A stretch of DNA of 9,543 nt from Micavibrio aeruginosavorus (GTDB taxonomy: Bacteria > Pseudomonadota > Alphaproteobacteria > UBA9219): contig DYNT01000040.1 of assembly GCA_020720905.1 (NCBI GenBank), positions 1 to 9,543 of the forward strand, written 5' to 3'. The translations under genes were made by a program, and so were the position numbers. This document shows positions 1 to 7,275 of the stretch, in pieces. The notes below the pieces were generated by a model, which saw only the letters and a program-made list of their open reading frames with translations, had not been told where the DNA came from and made no database searches. Numbering within the stretch: the first letter of the stretch is position 1; every line of letters starts with the position of its first letter.

Positions 1-49
1 GAAGAAAACCCTACCCAACTGAATCTATTCAGCTAATTGCCGGACAGCA

Positions 50-457
50 GTGATTTCCTATAAAGAACTGGCTGGACATTTTTTATGGATCAAGTTCTTT
101 TTTCAACAAATGGGGGCGAGTGTTTTGGGGCGAATCTTAGCCTTTTTTGTCGGCGGGACTTATCTTGTGTTTTTCTATTTGACCTGCATAGCCGCGTTCA
201 TTCCTCAGAGCATGGTGGTAACGACAATCGGAATGGTGTCTGAAACACGGGATGTTGGATTTATTGTCTCCAATCGATTGGGGGCGCGATCAGAACAGTA
301 CTGTTTGGTTAGGCTAGACGATAAAGATCGTTATGCCTTTAAGTCCTGTCCTCCTTGCGCTTATAAGAAGGGGGCAAAGGTCATTATTAAACATAACCCG
401 TTAAACTATTTTAGCAGACGCATGAACACCATAAAATGCGTCGCATCAACCAACTAG
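50..457 (+). CDS. Hypothetical protein with one transmembrane segment
   Basis: I do not recognise the family. The 135-residue product has a hydrophobic stretch at about residues 27-52 that would span the inner membrane once. A polar C-terminal domain of about 80 residues follows, with alternating hydrophobic residues suggesting a small beta-rich fold, and a CPPC motif near residues 100-103 that could be a redox or metal-binding pair. The layout recalls small DUF3592-like membrane proteins, but only loosely. The start is uncertain. GTG at 50 has a GGA a few bases upstream. An in-frame ATG at 110 would give 115 residues and still keep the membrane segment, but has no ribosome-binding site. An in-frame TGA at 20-22 rules out a start outside the window. 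The 3' end overlaps the convergent kinase gene by four bases. Confidence 0.6.
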   Translation: MISYKELAGHFLWIKFFFQQMGASVLGRILAFFVGGTYLVFFYLTCIAAFIPQSMVVTTIGMVSETRDVGFIVSNRLGARSEQYCLVRLDDKDRYAFKSCPPCAYKKGAKVIIKHNPLNYFSRRMNTIKCVASTN

Positions 458-2766
458 TGAATCCATTTGCTTAAGATTTGGGTGATTTGCTCTTGGCGCA
501 GAGGCTTATTTAGATAATCATCCATACCAGCATGTAGGCATTTTTCGCGATCCCCAATCATGGCATCGGCGGTCAACGCCACAATGGTCGTATGCTGCCC
601 CGACGTTTGTTCGTTTTTGCGAATAGCTTCCGTTGCTTCAAACCCATCCATTTCCGGCATCTGACAATCCATAAAGATAATATCAAAGTTCTCTTTCAAT
701 GTGGCCTCAATACCTTCACGTCCATTGCTTGCCGCTGTGACAATGCAGCCATGCTTTTCCAAAATCTTGGCGATCAGCATAAGGTTGATTTTCATATCCT
801 CAACAACCAAAGCCTTCATACCGGCAAACATATCTGGTCTGATGCCGTGGCGCGTACGCCCTGTTTGAGCCATGTTGCTAATCAGAGCACGAGTCACGAC
901 GGGCATGCGCTCGCCCTCGCTGTCGGCTTCCAGTAAAAGCTGCATCATGCCCTTAAGATGATCGGGATAGAACGGCTTGAGCAGATAACCTGCAAACCCG
1001 TACTGTCCGGCAAACTCGGTATTCACAATTTGTCCATAAGCCGAGATAAGGAGGAAGTGAGGTTTCTTGCCCACCAGCTTATCGCTTTGCGCCCAACTGG
1101 TCAGCTCACGCGCTTCGCTGCTACGGATTCGGTAATCGCTGAGGACAAAGGCATAAGGATCACCGACGCGCACCGCTGTTTCTATGGCTTCTCTGGCTTC
1201 GATAAGACTGCTGACCGTATCAAAATGCATGCCCCAGCCCAGCATATATTTTTCAAGAAGAGCGACGACAATGGGATTTTCATCGGTGATTAAAACCCTC
1301 TTCTCCAGCAAACTCACCTCAGAAATGGTTGGCTCTGGCTGCGGCGCTTTAGGACAGTGGCCTAATAAAACGTCAAAGCTAAAACGCGACCCTTTGCCAA
1401 GTTGGCTTGTTACGGTGATCGAGCCTTCCATCAACGTGATCAGCCCCCTAGAAATCGCCAGACCAAGCCCGCTGCCACCGAACTTGCGCGTTGTGGCTTC
1501 CTCGGCTTGCGAGAATTTATCAAAAATATAGCCAAGCTTGTTTTCCGATACGCCGATGCCCGTATCCTCCACCGTCAATCTGACGCGGTAACGCTCTGGT
1601 GTTTCTTGATGCGTGTCCAAACGAATAAGAACATGGCCGACTTCTGTAAACTTGACGGCATTTCCCACCAGATTAAGTAAGACCTGCCTTATGCGCCCAG
1701 GATCGCCGCAGAAATGGCGATTATCGCCATCGGGCAAATCCACCAAAAGCTGAAGGCCCTTTTCTTGCGTCCGCACGCTGACCATATCGGTGACATCGGT
1801 GATAACCTTGACGATATCAAAGTCAATCGACTCCAGCTTTATTTTACCTGTTTCTATTTTCGAGAAATCAAGAATATCGTTGATAATTTCCAAAAGGTTT
1901 TCACCAGAGCGGCGAATAGCTTCAACCCAACCGCGCTGATCGTGCGTTAAATCGGTATCCAAAAGCAAATCGGACATGCCCAACACGCCATTCATCGGCG
2001 TGCGGATTTCATGGCTCATGTTGGCAAGAAAATCGCTTTTGGCGGCTGTTGCACGCTCAGCCATTTCTTTGGCCGCAAGGAGGGCTTCTTGCGCTTGCGT
2101 GCCTTCAACAAGTTTTTTCATCGCCGTCTTTTCACGCGTTTGGTCGGTCGCGATAAGGACGACTTTCGTCAAATCCCCTTCCGTTGAATAAACGGGACGA
2201 TAGCCAAGCGTGACATAAAGCCCCTGACTGTGCCTATAAACCTTGGGCGCAAGCGCCATCACCTTATCAAAACTCAATTGGCTTTTTCTGGAAAACATAA
2301 TGTTCAAAAGCTCGATAAAAACATTTCTGTTTTCAGGCGGCAGGCGCAAAATATCGGCAATGTTTTTCCCGCTTGGATTGACCTCTAACAATGTCATGCA
2401 GGCTCTGGAGAAAACACCTGAACAAACGCCCTTGTCATCAAAGAATAAAAGCCCCTGCCCCAAACTATCCAGCATGGCGTTGATCGCGATGTTCAAATCT
2501 TCCAGCCTATAATTGGCCTCATTCAACTCGCCAGAGCTAAGCTCAAGATTGCGCAGCGCCATCTTCAGGCGCTCTTCATACTGCTGATAAACCGCTTCAA
2601 TGCTGTCAAAAAACGGAGGGATACTGCCCAACAACGGCCCATAGACTTCGTCTAAAACAGGGCTTTTTTCCGCCAACAACGTCCTCAATTCAAGAAAGCG
2701 CTTCTCGCTATCCTCATAGCCAAGAAACTTTTTGAACTGTTTAAGAAGTTTGCGCGACCTGAACAT
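454..2766 (-). CDS. Hybrid sensor histidine kinase with two receiver domains, soluble
   Basis: Cytoplasmic hybrid kinase of about 770 residues that would autophosphorylate on His and pass the phosphate to Asp residues in its own receivers. Domains, numbered from ATG at 2766: an N-terminal helical region with coiled-coil character (about 50-98, containing [10 protein letters not shown]), a PAS-like sensor (about 95-212), a HisKA domain with the phospho-acceptor in [10 protein letters not shown] (His252), and a HATPase_c domain with N box (Asn369), DTGIG (from 401), DKFSQ and GGSGLGLA (from 430). Receiver 1 (about 490-608) has Asp544 and Lys597. Receiver 2 (about 650-769) has Asp700 in [10 protein letters not shown] and Lys754. 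All catalytic residues look intact. There is no membrane segment and no HPt domain, so onward transfer would need a separate HPt protein. The ATG overlaps the upstream FIST gene's stop as TGATG with AGGTGA just before it, which favours it over the TTG one codon earlier and implies translational coupling. Confidence 0.95.
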   Translation of the reverse strand: MFRSRKLLKQFKKFLGYEDSEKRFLELRTLLAEKSPVLDEVYGPLLGSIPPFFDSIEAVYQQYEERLKMALRNLELSSGELNEANYRLEDLNIAINAMLDSLGQGLLFFDDKGVCSGVFSRACMTLLEVNPSGKNIADILRLPPENRNVFIELLNIMFSRKSQLSFDKVMALAPKVYRHSQGLYVTLGYRPVYSTEGDLTKVVLIATDQTREKTAMKKLVEGTQAQEALLAAKEMAERATAAKSDFLANMSHEIRTPMNGVLGMSDLLLDTDLTHDQRGWVEAIRRSGENLLEIINDILDFSKIETGKIKLESIDFDIVKVITDVTDMVSVRTQEKGLQLLVDLPDGDNRHFCGDPGRIRQVLLNLVGNAVKFTEVGHVLIRLDTHQETPERYRVRLTVEDTGIGVSENKLGYIFDKFSQAEEATTRKFGGSGLGLAISRGLITLMEGSITVTSQLGKGSRFSFDVLLGHCPKAPQPEPTISEVSLLEKRVLITDENPIVVALLEKYMLGWGMHFDTVSSLIEAREAIETAVRVGDPYAFVLSDYRIRSSEARELTSWAQSDKLVGKKPHFLLISAYGQIVNTEFAGQYGFAGYLLKPFYPDHLKGMMQLLLEADSEGERMPVVTRALISNMAQTGRTRHGIRPDMFAGMKALVVEDMKINLMLIAKILEKHGCIVTAASNGREGIEATLKENFDIIFMDCQMPEMDGFEATEAIRKNEQTSGQHTTIVALTADAMIGDREKCLHAGMDDYLNKPLRQEQITQILSKWIH

Positions 2767-3920
2767 CAATCACCTGACTTTTCAGTAATGTACGTTATCG
2801 TCATCGTCTGATTATGAAGTTCTGTGCGCCCCGTAGCTGTGTAAGAGCATATCTCGCCATAGGAATAATAACCCGCTAAAGGCGTATCAGGCAGGAAGGA
2901 ATCCGAAACCGCTTCGATCTCCTCATCAACATCGATGCCCAGAATAATGCGCCGCCCCACAAAGCTGACGACAAGAGCGCACCCATTTTCCTCTGACCCT
3001 GCATGCGTGCGCAAGGCTTCCGCGGCTGCCTGCGCCGCGCCTTGCACCAGCGCATCCGTGTCGGTATGCATAAGGCAAACTTGGCAGCCTTGGGGAATAT
3101 CTCCCGCCAGAATGAGAGCGCCCTTCTCATGATCAATGGCCAGTGCGCTGCGGATAACGCCTGACGTCGTCCTATCGTTACGCAAAATGGCAAAGGAATA
3201 GGCAAGGCCGCTGGCGGGCAAGTATTTGGCCTTGTCCCCCAAATACTGTTTATAAAGCTGAAGCGCGGGCTTGCCATCCAACTCATAAAGGATATTGTTG
3301 TCCGCTTTTGTCACGCGCCGCGTAGGGCCAAACGGACGCCACCCGCCTTCCGATCCACAACTCACGATAATTGAATCGCCATAAAGCCCCACGGCAACGA
3401 CATGATCCGTTGAAAGAAGGTCATTACAAAGCGTAAAGGTTTCCTTGAAATCCAAATCGTCGGCAGCAAGGCCGCCCGTAATCAGAACATTGCGTCCCAA
3501 CACATTGTTCATACCGGCGACAAGGCCGCTGCCATTCACATGGCTCCCCGTCCCAAAAACAAGAACGGCTTTAAGGTCATGGGCTTTAAGGTGTTCAGCA
3601 AGGGCAGCGCCAGCGGCAGAAGATTCTTCCGCCTTTTCTAAAGGCGCGTGCACTAACTTCACCTGCGTTTTATCAAAATGCATGGCCAGCATAGAAAAGC
3701 TTTTCTGGCTCAACCCCTCCCGTCCAATTTCCCCCGCCGTTGAGCATCCCAGAATCATTGTCCCTTTTGTAAGAGTCATAACATTGTGAACAAACTCTTG
3801 ATCACGCCACAAAGACGGCGCAGCAAAAAGAAGAATCAAAGAAGGATCAATGGCAAGAACCTCCGCCAAGGCTTCAGCGATCTTATCTTTCTGTTGAACG
3901 ACGGAAAGGCTTTTCATCAT
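2766..3920 (-). CDS. FIST N/C-domain sensor protein (NosP-like)
   Basis: Full-length FIST protein of 384 residues with no signal peptide or membrane segment, so cytoplasmic. FIST_N covers roughly residues 28-217 and includes GCSTAGEI (58-65), [11 protein letters not shown] (148-158) and [14 protein letters not shown] (193-206). FIST_C covers roughly 218-363, with ELDGKPAL at its beginning, then AGDIPQG and YYSYGEI (351-357). The protein ends with the characteristic ELHNQTMT tail. FIST domains are ligand-sensing modules; members called NosP bind haem and nitric oxide and inhibit a partner histidine kinase encoded next to them. Here the partner hybrid kinase follows with a one-base overlap, so I infer that this protein reports an intracellular ligand to it. 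The haem ligand cannot be assigned by eye, and another small ligand is possible. ATG at 3920 is followed directly by a second ATG; neither has a strong ribosome-binding site. Confidence 0.92.
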   Translation of the reverse strand: MMKSLSVVQQKDKIAEALAEVLAIDPSLILLFAAPSLWRDQEFVHNVMTLTKGTMILGCSTAGEIGREGLSQKSFSMLAMHFDKTQVKLVHAPLEKAEESSAAGAALAEHLKAHDLKAVLVFGTGSHVNGSGLVAGMNNVLGRNVLITGGLAADDLDFKETFTLCNDLLSTDHVVAVGLYGDSIIVSCGSEGGWRPFGPTRRVTKADNNILYELDGKPALQLYKQYLGDKAKYLPASGLAYSFAILRNDRTTSGVIRSALAIDHEKGALILAGDIPQGCQVCLMHTDTDALVQGAAQAAAEALRTHAGSEENGCALVVSFVGRRIILGIDVDEEIEAVSDSFLPDTPLAGYYSYGEICSYTATGRTELHNQTMTITYITEKSGD

Positions 3921-3969
3921 AAAATCCGGAAAGGGGGGAGAAGGTCAGAAAGGCGGGACTCATTCATGC

Positions 3970-4030
3970 ATAGAGAATCAGTATTACTTTATCGTAAAAA
4001 TTGCCAACACCTAAAAGCGTTATTCTCTAT
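3970..4030. repeat. Spaced inverted repeat flanking the FIST operon promoter
   Basis: ATAGAGAAT (3970-3978) and its exact reverse complement ATTCTCTAT (4022-4030) lie 52 bases apart centre to centre, about five helical turns. One arm covers the expected start of transcription and the other lies upstream of the -35. This arrangement would suit two half-sites or two operators for one regulator, but a 9-base match in a 220-base interval can occur by chance. Confidence 0.35.
3980..4007 (-). promoter_or_regulatory. Candidate sigma-70 promoter for the FIST-kinase operon
   Basis: On the minus strand a TTGGCA -35 hexamer (4007-4002, five of six to consensus) is followed after 16 bases by AATACT (3985-3980, four of six). 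Transcription would start near 3973, leaving a leader of about 50 bases. It lies between the two arms of the inverted repeat at 3970-4030. The call rests on motif matching only. Confidence 0.4.
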
Positions 4031-4060
4031 CCACTGGAAAATAAGAGCCTAATACCATGG

Positions 4061-4069
4061 TGTTATAAT
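4061..4069 (+). promoter_or_regulatory. Candidate extended -10 promoter for lolA
   Basis: TGTTATAAT contains a perfect TATAAT (4064-4069) preceded by the TGn of an extended -10 element. There is no good -35 hexamer at the right distance, which is typical of extended -10 promoters. The start would be near 4076, giving a leader of about 67 bases. That leader carries a 6-base-pair inverted repeat (AAAAGG at 4089-4094 with CCTTTT at 4105-4110). Confidence 0.45.
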
Positions 4070-4142
4070 CGCTCGTCTCTTCTTTGCTAAAAGGCTAAAA
4101 TAGTCCTTTTCTTTGCCACAATTTCAGGCCAACTTGCCTTCC

Positions 4143-4826
4143 ATGAAACAGATACGCCCCTTTCTCTTGGCCTTGAGCCTCTTCCTTGCGCTGACCCTTC
4201 CCGTTTGGGCTGAGGAGCCAACGCCCGCCCCCTCTCCTGCTCCTGATAAGCCTATCGCGGCCAAGCTCAGCGCCAAAGAAAAGGCCGATGTTGATCGCAT
4301 CGAGGCCTATCTCAACGACTTCAAAAGTGTCAGTGCGCACTTTATGCAGGTCAGCGATTCAGGCAACTTGCGCCATGGCTCTATAGCGATTCAGCGTCCT
4401 GGAAAAATGCGCGTTGTTTATGATGCGCCGGACAAAGATTTTATCGTCGCGGATGGCTCACGCCTCACTCTTTGGGATGATGAGATGGGGCAGCAAACAA
4501 CCCTTGCTCTTGATGAAGGGATGGCTTCTTTTATCTTGCGCGAAAACATCAAGCTATCCGGTGATGTCATCGTGACGCGCTTTGTCCGTTATCCTGCAAA
4601 AATCGAAGTTAGCCTTGTTTCTGTGAAAGAGCCGCATGAGGGCGAGCTTACCTTCATTTTTGAGGATAAGCCCCTGAAACTGCGGCAATGGCGCATTTTG
4701 GATGCGCAAGGCCACACCACAGGCGTCAACTTTGAAAACGCGAGCGAAGGGGTAGAGTTTCCTGAAGACACCTTTGTTTTTATTTCGCCTAAACTCGGCA
4801 AAAACAAAGACAGTAACGCCCCTTAA
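4143..4826 (+). CDS. lolA: Outer membrane lipoprotein carrier protein LolA
   Basis: Periplasmic chaperone that takes lipoproteins released by LolCDE at the inner membrane and hands them on to the outer membrane. The 227-residue product starts with a clear Sec signal peptide (charged MKQIR, hydrophobic core, cleavage expected after VWA at residue 23). A proline-rich linker follows to about residue 40, then the LolA fold (about 45-220). Typical LolA features are the opening helix VDRIEAYLNDFKSVSAHFMQ, the IQRPGKMRVVYDAPDK segment, the VADGSRLTLWDDE strand pair, and a late FEDKPLKLRQWRILDAQGHTT stretch split over two strands. I chose ATG at 4143 because it places the signal peptide at the N-terminus; an in-frame TTG at 4113 would add ten polar residues. 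The ribosome-binding site is weak. The gene ends 11 bases from the convergent rhodanese gene. Confidence 0.9.
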   Translation: MKQIRPFLLALSLFLALTLPVWAEEPTPAPSPAPDKPIAAKLSAKEKADVDRIEAYLNDFKSVSAHFMQVSDSGNLRHGSIAIQRPGKMRVVYDAPDKDFIVADGSRLTLWDDEMGQQTTLALDEGMASFILRENIKLSGDVIVTRFVRYPAKIEVSLVSVKEPHEGELTFIFEDKPLKLRQWRILDAQGHTTGVNFENASEGVEFPEDTFVFISPKLGKNKDSNAP

Positions 4827-4837
4827 AGCCGACAGCC

Positions 4838-5218
4838 TTAAAGGCGCGACCACGCGTTCATTCCGCCCGTCATATTTTCAACATTTGTGTAGCCTTGCTT
4901 CCGTAAAAAGGCTATGGCATACGCGCTGCGGCTGCCAGAGCGGCAGACCAACACAACAGGCCTGTCACGCGGAACTTCGACCAAGTGAGACGCCAAAGAG
5001 CCCAAAGGGATCAGGTGAGCGCCCTCAATATGGCTTGCCTTAAACTCATAAGACTCGCGCACATCGATCAGCAGTGGCGGCATCGCGCTTTTCAAACGCT
5101 GAGCCACCGTCGCAACATCAACCGCAGGAATATCAGAAGACCCCATCGCAATCACCTTAACACCATAAAAAACCAACACGAAAAAGAAAGCCAGAACGGC
5201 AAAATCTAACAGCTTCAT
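4838..5218 (-). CDS. Membrane-anchored rhodanese-like sulfurtransferase
   Basis: A 126-residue protein with an N-terminal membrane helix (about residues 5-24) followed by a single rhodanese domain (about 30-126). Rhodaneses move sulfane sulfur through a persulfide on the active-site cysteine. Here that cysteine is Cys92 in the loop CRSGSRS, which matches the short six-residue loop of single-domain sulfurtransferases. Other family marks are IDVRESYEF (51-59), the HIEGAHLIPLG segment, and the terminal GGMNAW (118-123). The catalytic residues look intact, so it is probably active. Topology is inferred: the helix could leave the domain on either face, as with similar anchored rhodaneses. The ATG lies 27 bases after the pmbA stop with GGAA just upstream, so it is likely the last gene of the mazEF-pmbA transcript. 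Its physiological substrate is unknown. Confidence 0.88.
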   Translation of the reverse strand: MKLLDFAVLAFFFVLVFYGVKVIAMGSSDIPAVDVATVAQRLKSAMPPLLIDVRESYEFKASHIEGAHLIPLGSLASHLVEVPRDRPVVLVCRSGSRSAYAIAFLRKQGYTNVENMTGGMNAWSRL

Positions 5219-5245
5219 GTTTTTCCAATCTGCCTAAAAAGAAAC

Positions 5246-6592
5246 CTATAACCCAGCAATGGTCATTCCCTCAATCCGCACGGTCGGGGCATCGATCCCA
5301 TAGCGGAAGGTCAGATCATTAGCCGCCGTCAGATTCTTGAACATCGCCTTCAGATTCCCCGCCACGGTCATTTCCGAGACAGGAAAGCTGATCATGCCGT
5401 TTTCGATCCAAAAGCCGCGCGCGGCTTGCGAGAAATCGCCCGTGACATCGTTCACACCCATCCCCATCATTTCGGTGACATAGAATCCATTTCTAATGTC
5501 TTTGATGAGGTCTGTTGGACTCACGGCTCCGCCCTCCATATAAAAATTGGTGGGCGATGGTGAGGGCGCGCCCGTTGTGCCACGCGAAGCGTGCCCCGTG
5601 CTTTTCATACCCAATTGCCTTGCCGAGCGAAGATCCAAAAGCCATGTCGTCAGTGTTCCATGATCGATAATCGTGCGGCGTTGCGGCGCGAACCCCTCGC
5701 CATCAAAAAGCTTAGAGCGCAGACCGCGCGCGCGGAACGGATCATCGATGATCGTGATGTCTTCCGGAAAAATCTTTTGCCCCAAGCCGTCCATCAGAAA
5801 GCTTGTGCCTCGCGCTATTGCGCTGCCGGAAATGGCGCCCACCAAAGAGCCCAAAAGCTCATGCGCTGTTTGCGGCGCGAACACCACGGGCGCGGCGCAA
5901 CTGGGCATCTTACGCGCGCCAAGGTTCGCGACGGTTTTCTCGCCCGCCTTGCGCCCTATCATGGCCGCGCTTGGAAGATCGCTTTGGAAAACGGTTGAGG
6001 CGAAATCGTAATCACGCTCCATCGCCGTCCCCTGCCCCGCCAGCGCCACGGCGCTGATGGAATAATGCGTGCGGCGATAATGCCCATGAAACCCATTGCT
6101 GGCCGCCATCACGACTGTGGATTGGCCACATCCAGCATCTGCGCTTTCGCACAACGTGACGCCGCCGACCGATAACGCGGCCTCCTCTGCTTCCTTGGCC
6201 CACGCAAGAAGGGCGGGCGGCTCAATCTGATAAGCGTCGGCCATTTCCAATGCAGGAAAAGAAGTTGCAATTTCATCCGGCGCGGCAAGGCCGCAAAAAG
6301 GATCCTCGGCCGCCGCCTTAGCCATCGCCACGGCGCGATCCACAAGAGCCGCATGAGCCGCAGGGCTACGATCCGAACTGGCCACAGAGGCTTGACGATG
6401 CCCCACCAAAACGCGAAGGCCGATGTCGCCACCCTCGGCATGCTCCAGCGATTCCAGCTTGCGGTCATGCCATGCCACGCTGATGGAGCGGCCATCGACA
6501 AGCAGCGCATCCGCGCCATCCGCGCCCGCTGCGCGGGCACTTTTGATCAAATCATCCAGCTGCTGCTGGGCTTGAGAGATTGAGAGAGACAT
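5246..6592 (-). CDS. pmbA: PmbA/TldE, metallopeptidase subunit homologue
   Basis: 448-residue member of the TldD/PmbA (U62) family. TldD and TldE (PmbA) form a heteromeric cytosolic protease that matures peptides such as microcin B17 and has been linked to degradation of the CcdA antitoxin. This protein has the TldE pattern: I see no HExxxH zinc motif of the TldD type, and the C-terminus has SEMTVAGNL, TAANDLTFRYGIDAPTVRI and a final IAGL. The middle region with FAPQTAHELLGSLVGAISG and the FDGEGFAPQRRTIIDHGTL stretch also fit the family, and its length is normal (about 450). ATG at 6592 has AAGGA seven bases upstream. The gene begins 28 bases after mazF in the same direction. No tldD is present in the window, so the partner must lie elsewhere in the genome. 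Confidence 0.92.
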   Translation of the reverse strand: MSLSISQAQQQLDDLIKSARAAGADGADALLVDGRSISVAWHDRKLESLEHAEGGDIGLRVLVGHRQASVASSDRSPAAHAALVDRAVAMAKAAAEDPFCGLAAPDEIATSFPALEMADAYQIEPPALLAWAKEAEEAALSVGGVTLCESADAGCGQSTVVMAASNGFHGHYRRTHYSISAVALAGQGTAMERDYDFASTVFQSDLPSAAMIGRKAGEKTVANLGARKMPSCAAPVVFAPQTAHELLGSLVGAISGSAIARGTSFLMDGLGQKIFPEDITIIDDPFRARGLRSKLFDGEGFAPQRRTIIDHGTLTTWLLDLRSARQLGMKSTGHASRGTTGAPSPSPTNFYMEGGAVSPTDLIKDIRNGFYVTEMMGMGVNDVTGDFSQAARGFWIENGMISFPVSEMTVAGNLKAMFKNLTAANDLTFRYGIDAPTVRIEGMTIAGL

Positions 6593-6620
6593 AAAAAAAT
6601 CCTTATCTACGCAGCCCGCT

Positions 6621-6986
6621 TTATGGGTCTATAAGAGCGCGAATCTTTGCCATGACGTCCTCCCATGCAGGAGGGGCTATTTTCTCGATAAATTTGGCTT
6701 GTCTGACCTGCCAATCCAAGCTTTTTATCTGATCTGTCAAAACCGCGCCCGATACTTTATGCTTCGCGGACAATAGAACTTCAAAAGGATAAGCTTTAAT
6801 TTTCGTCGTCACAGGACAAAAAAGAGCCAGCCCCGTTTTTACGTTATAAGCTTTTGGCGACAAAACAAGCGCAGGACGCCTGCCCGCCTGTTCATGACCG
6901 GCCTGCGGATCGAACACCAACCAAACCAAATCGCCACGATCAGGCACATAGCGTGAGGGTCTGCGACGTCCCGCAAGACCTACCAT
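6621..6986 (-). CDS. mazF: MazF/PemK-family endoribonuclease toxin
   Basis: Toxin of a type II toxin-antitoxin pair: a sequence-specific ribonuclease that cuts mRNA and arrests growth when free of its antitoxin. The 121-residue protein follows E. coli MazF closely from YVPDRGDLVW onward, including FDPQAGHEQAGRRPALVLSP and the PVTTKIKAYPFEV segment. By recall of the E. coli sequence, catalytic Arg29 and Thr52 correspond to Arg37 and Thr60 here, so it looks active. It carries about eight more residues at the N-terminus than E. coli MazF, ending in an arginine run (RRR). The ATG overlaps the mazE stop by seven bases (ATGGTAG), with AAGGA eight bases upstream, the usual coupled arrangement. Confidence 0.93.
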   Translation of the reverse strand: MVGLAGRRRPSRYVPDRGDLVWLVFDPQAGHEQAGRRPALVLSPKAYNVKTGLALFCPVTTKIKAYPFEVLLSAKHKVSGAVLTDQIKSLDWQVRQAKFIEKIAPPAWEDVMAKIRALIDP

Positions 6987-7213
6987 ATTTCTTTTCCTTG
7001 CCTACCGCCTGCTGTGATGGCCTGATGACAATTATCCGGCGTAATATCCGCGATCATATCCTCTAAACGATAAGAAGAAGGGGTAATAACAAGATGCCCT
7101 TTTTGAACATCAACAGACACGACCTTGCCTGCTGCAAGGCCAACCTTTTGTGCTAAAGCTTTAGGAATACGAACGCCTAAACTATTTCCCCATGCCGCAA
7201 TAAGTGTATCCAT
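6980..7213 (-). CDS. mazE: MazE antitoxin, AbrB/SpoVT-type DNA-binding protein
   Basis: Antitoxin of 77 residues that binds and neutralises MazF and, in this family, represses its own operon. The N-terminal half (residues 6-45) is an AbrB-like swapped-hairpin domain with the hallmark WGNSLGVRIPKAL. The C-terminal half has LEDMIADITPDN and ends KEIW, matching the toxin-binding tail of E. coli MazE (ITPEN and KEVW there). I chose ATG at 7213 because AGGAGG (7223-7218) precedes it by four bases and the product matches family length. The longer in-frame extension to 7273 would run through the operator and promoter. Confidence 0.93.
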   Translation of the reverse strand: MDTLIAAWGNSLGVRIPKALAQKVGLAAGKVVSVDVQKGHLVITPSSYRLEDMIADITPDNCHQAITAGGRQGKEIW

Positions 7214-7229
7214 AATCCCTCCTGTTAAT

Positions 7230-7259
7230 GGATCAACAAAGTATATACGTTGTTGATCC
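7230..7259. promoter_or_regulatory. 30-base palindromic operator of mazEF
   Basis: GGATCAACAA (7230-7239) and TTGTTGATCC (7250-7259) are exact reverse complements. The bases between them contain a further perfect palindrome, GTATATAC (7241-7248), on the same axis. Only one symmetric pair (7240/7249) breaks the dyad, so 28 of 30 bases are symmetric. It covers the -10 and most of the spacer of the mazE promoter, and binding there would block RNA polymerase. MazE or the MazE-MazF complex is the obvious candidate binder, by analogy with known mazEF autoregulation. Confidence 0.75.
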
Positions 7260-7268
7260 GCAGAGCAA
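7240..7268 (-). promoter_or_regulatory. Promoter of the mazEF-pmbA operon
   Basis: On the minus strand, TTGCTC (7268-7263) and TATACT (7245-7240) are separated by exactly 17 bases. The start of transcription would fall near 7233, giving a leader of about 20 bases with AGGAGG before mazE. The -10 hexamer lies at the centre of the palindrome at 7230-7259, as expected for an autoregulated toxin-antitoxin promoter. Confidence 0.65.
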
Positions 7269-7275
7269 GCCATTT

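Noticed and set aside
592..2512. Several plus-strand open frames of 70-115 codons antisense to the hybrid kinase
   Set aside because: The minus strand encodes a complete kinase with all motifs intact; the antisense frames show no recognisable domain and are shadows of its codon pattern.
2876..3286. A 136-codon minus-strand frame inside the FIST gene
   Set aside because: It is a shifted frame of the FIST coding sequence, which is continuous and matches its family to the end.
4821..4845. Repeated CCTTAAAG and the small palindrome GCCTTAAAGGC at the lolA/rhodanese junction as a terminator
   Set aside because: The palindrome has a one-base centre and no poly-T tract, so it cannot form a normal intrinsic terminator.
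4554..4853. Minus-strand frame over the 3' end of lolA
   Set aside because: It is antisense to a well-supported LolA and has no family features.
5591..6540. Open frames in other phases on both strands across pmbA
   Set aside because: They arise from the higher GC of pmbA; their products are arginine-rich and low in complexity, with no domain signal.
7213..7273. Longer mazE starting at 7273
   Set aside because: The extension runs through the promoter and operator and does not resemble MazE; ATG at 7213 has an ideal AGGAGG.
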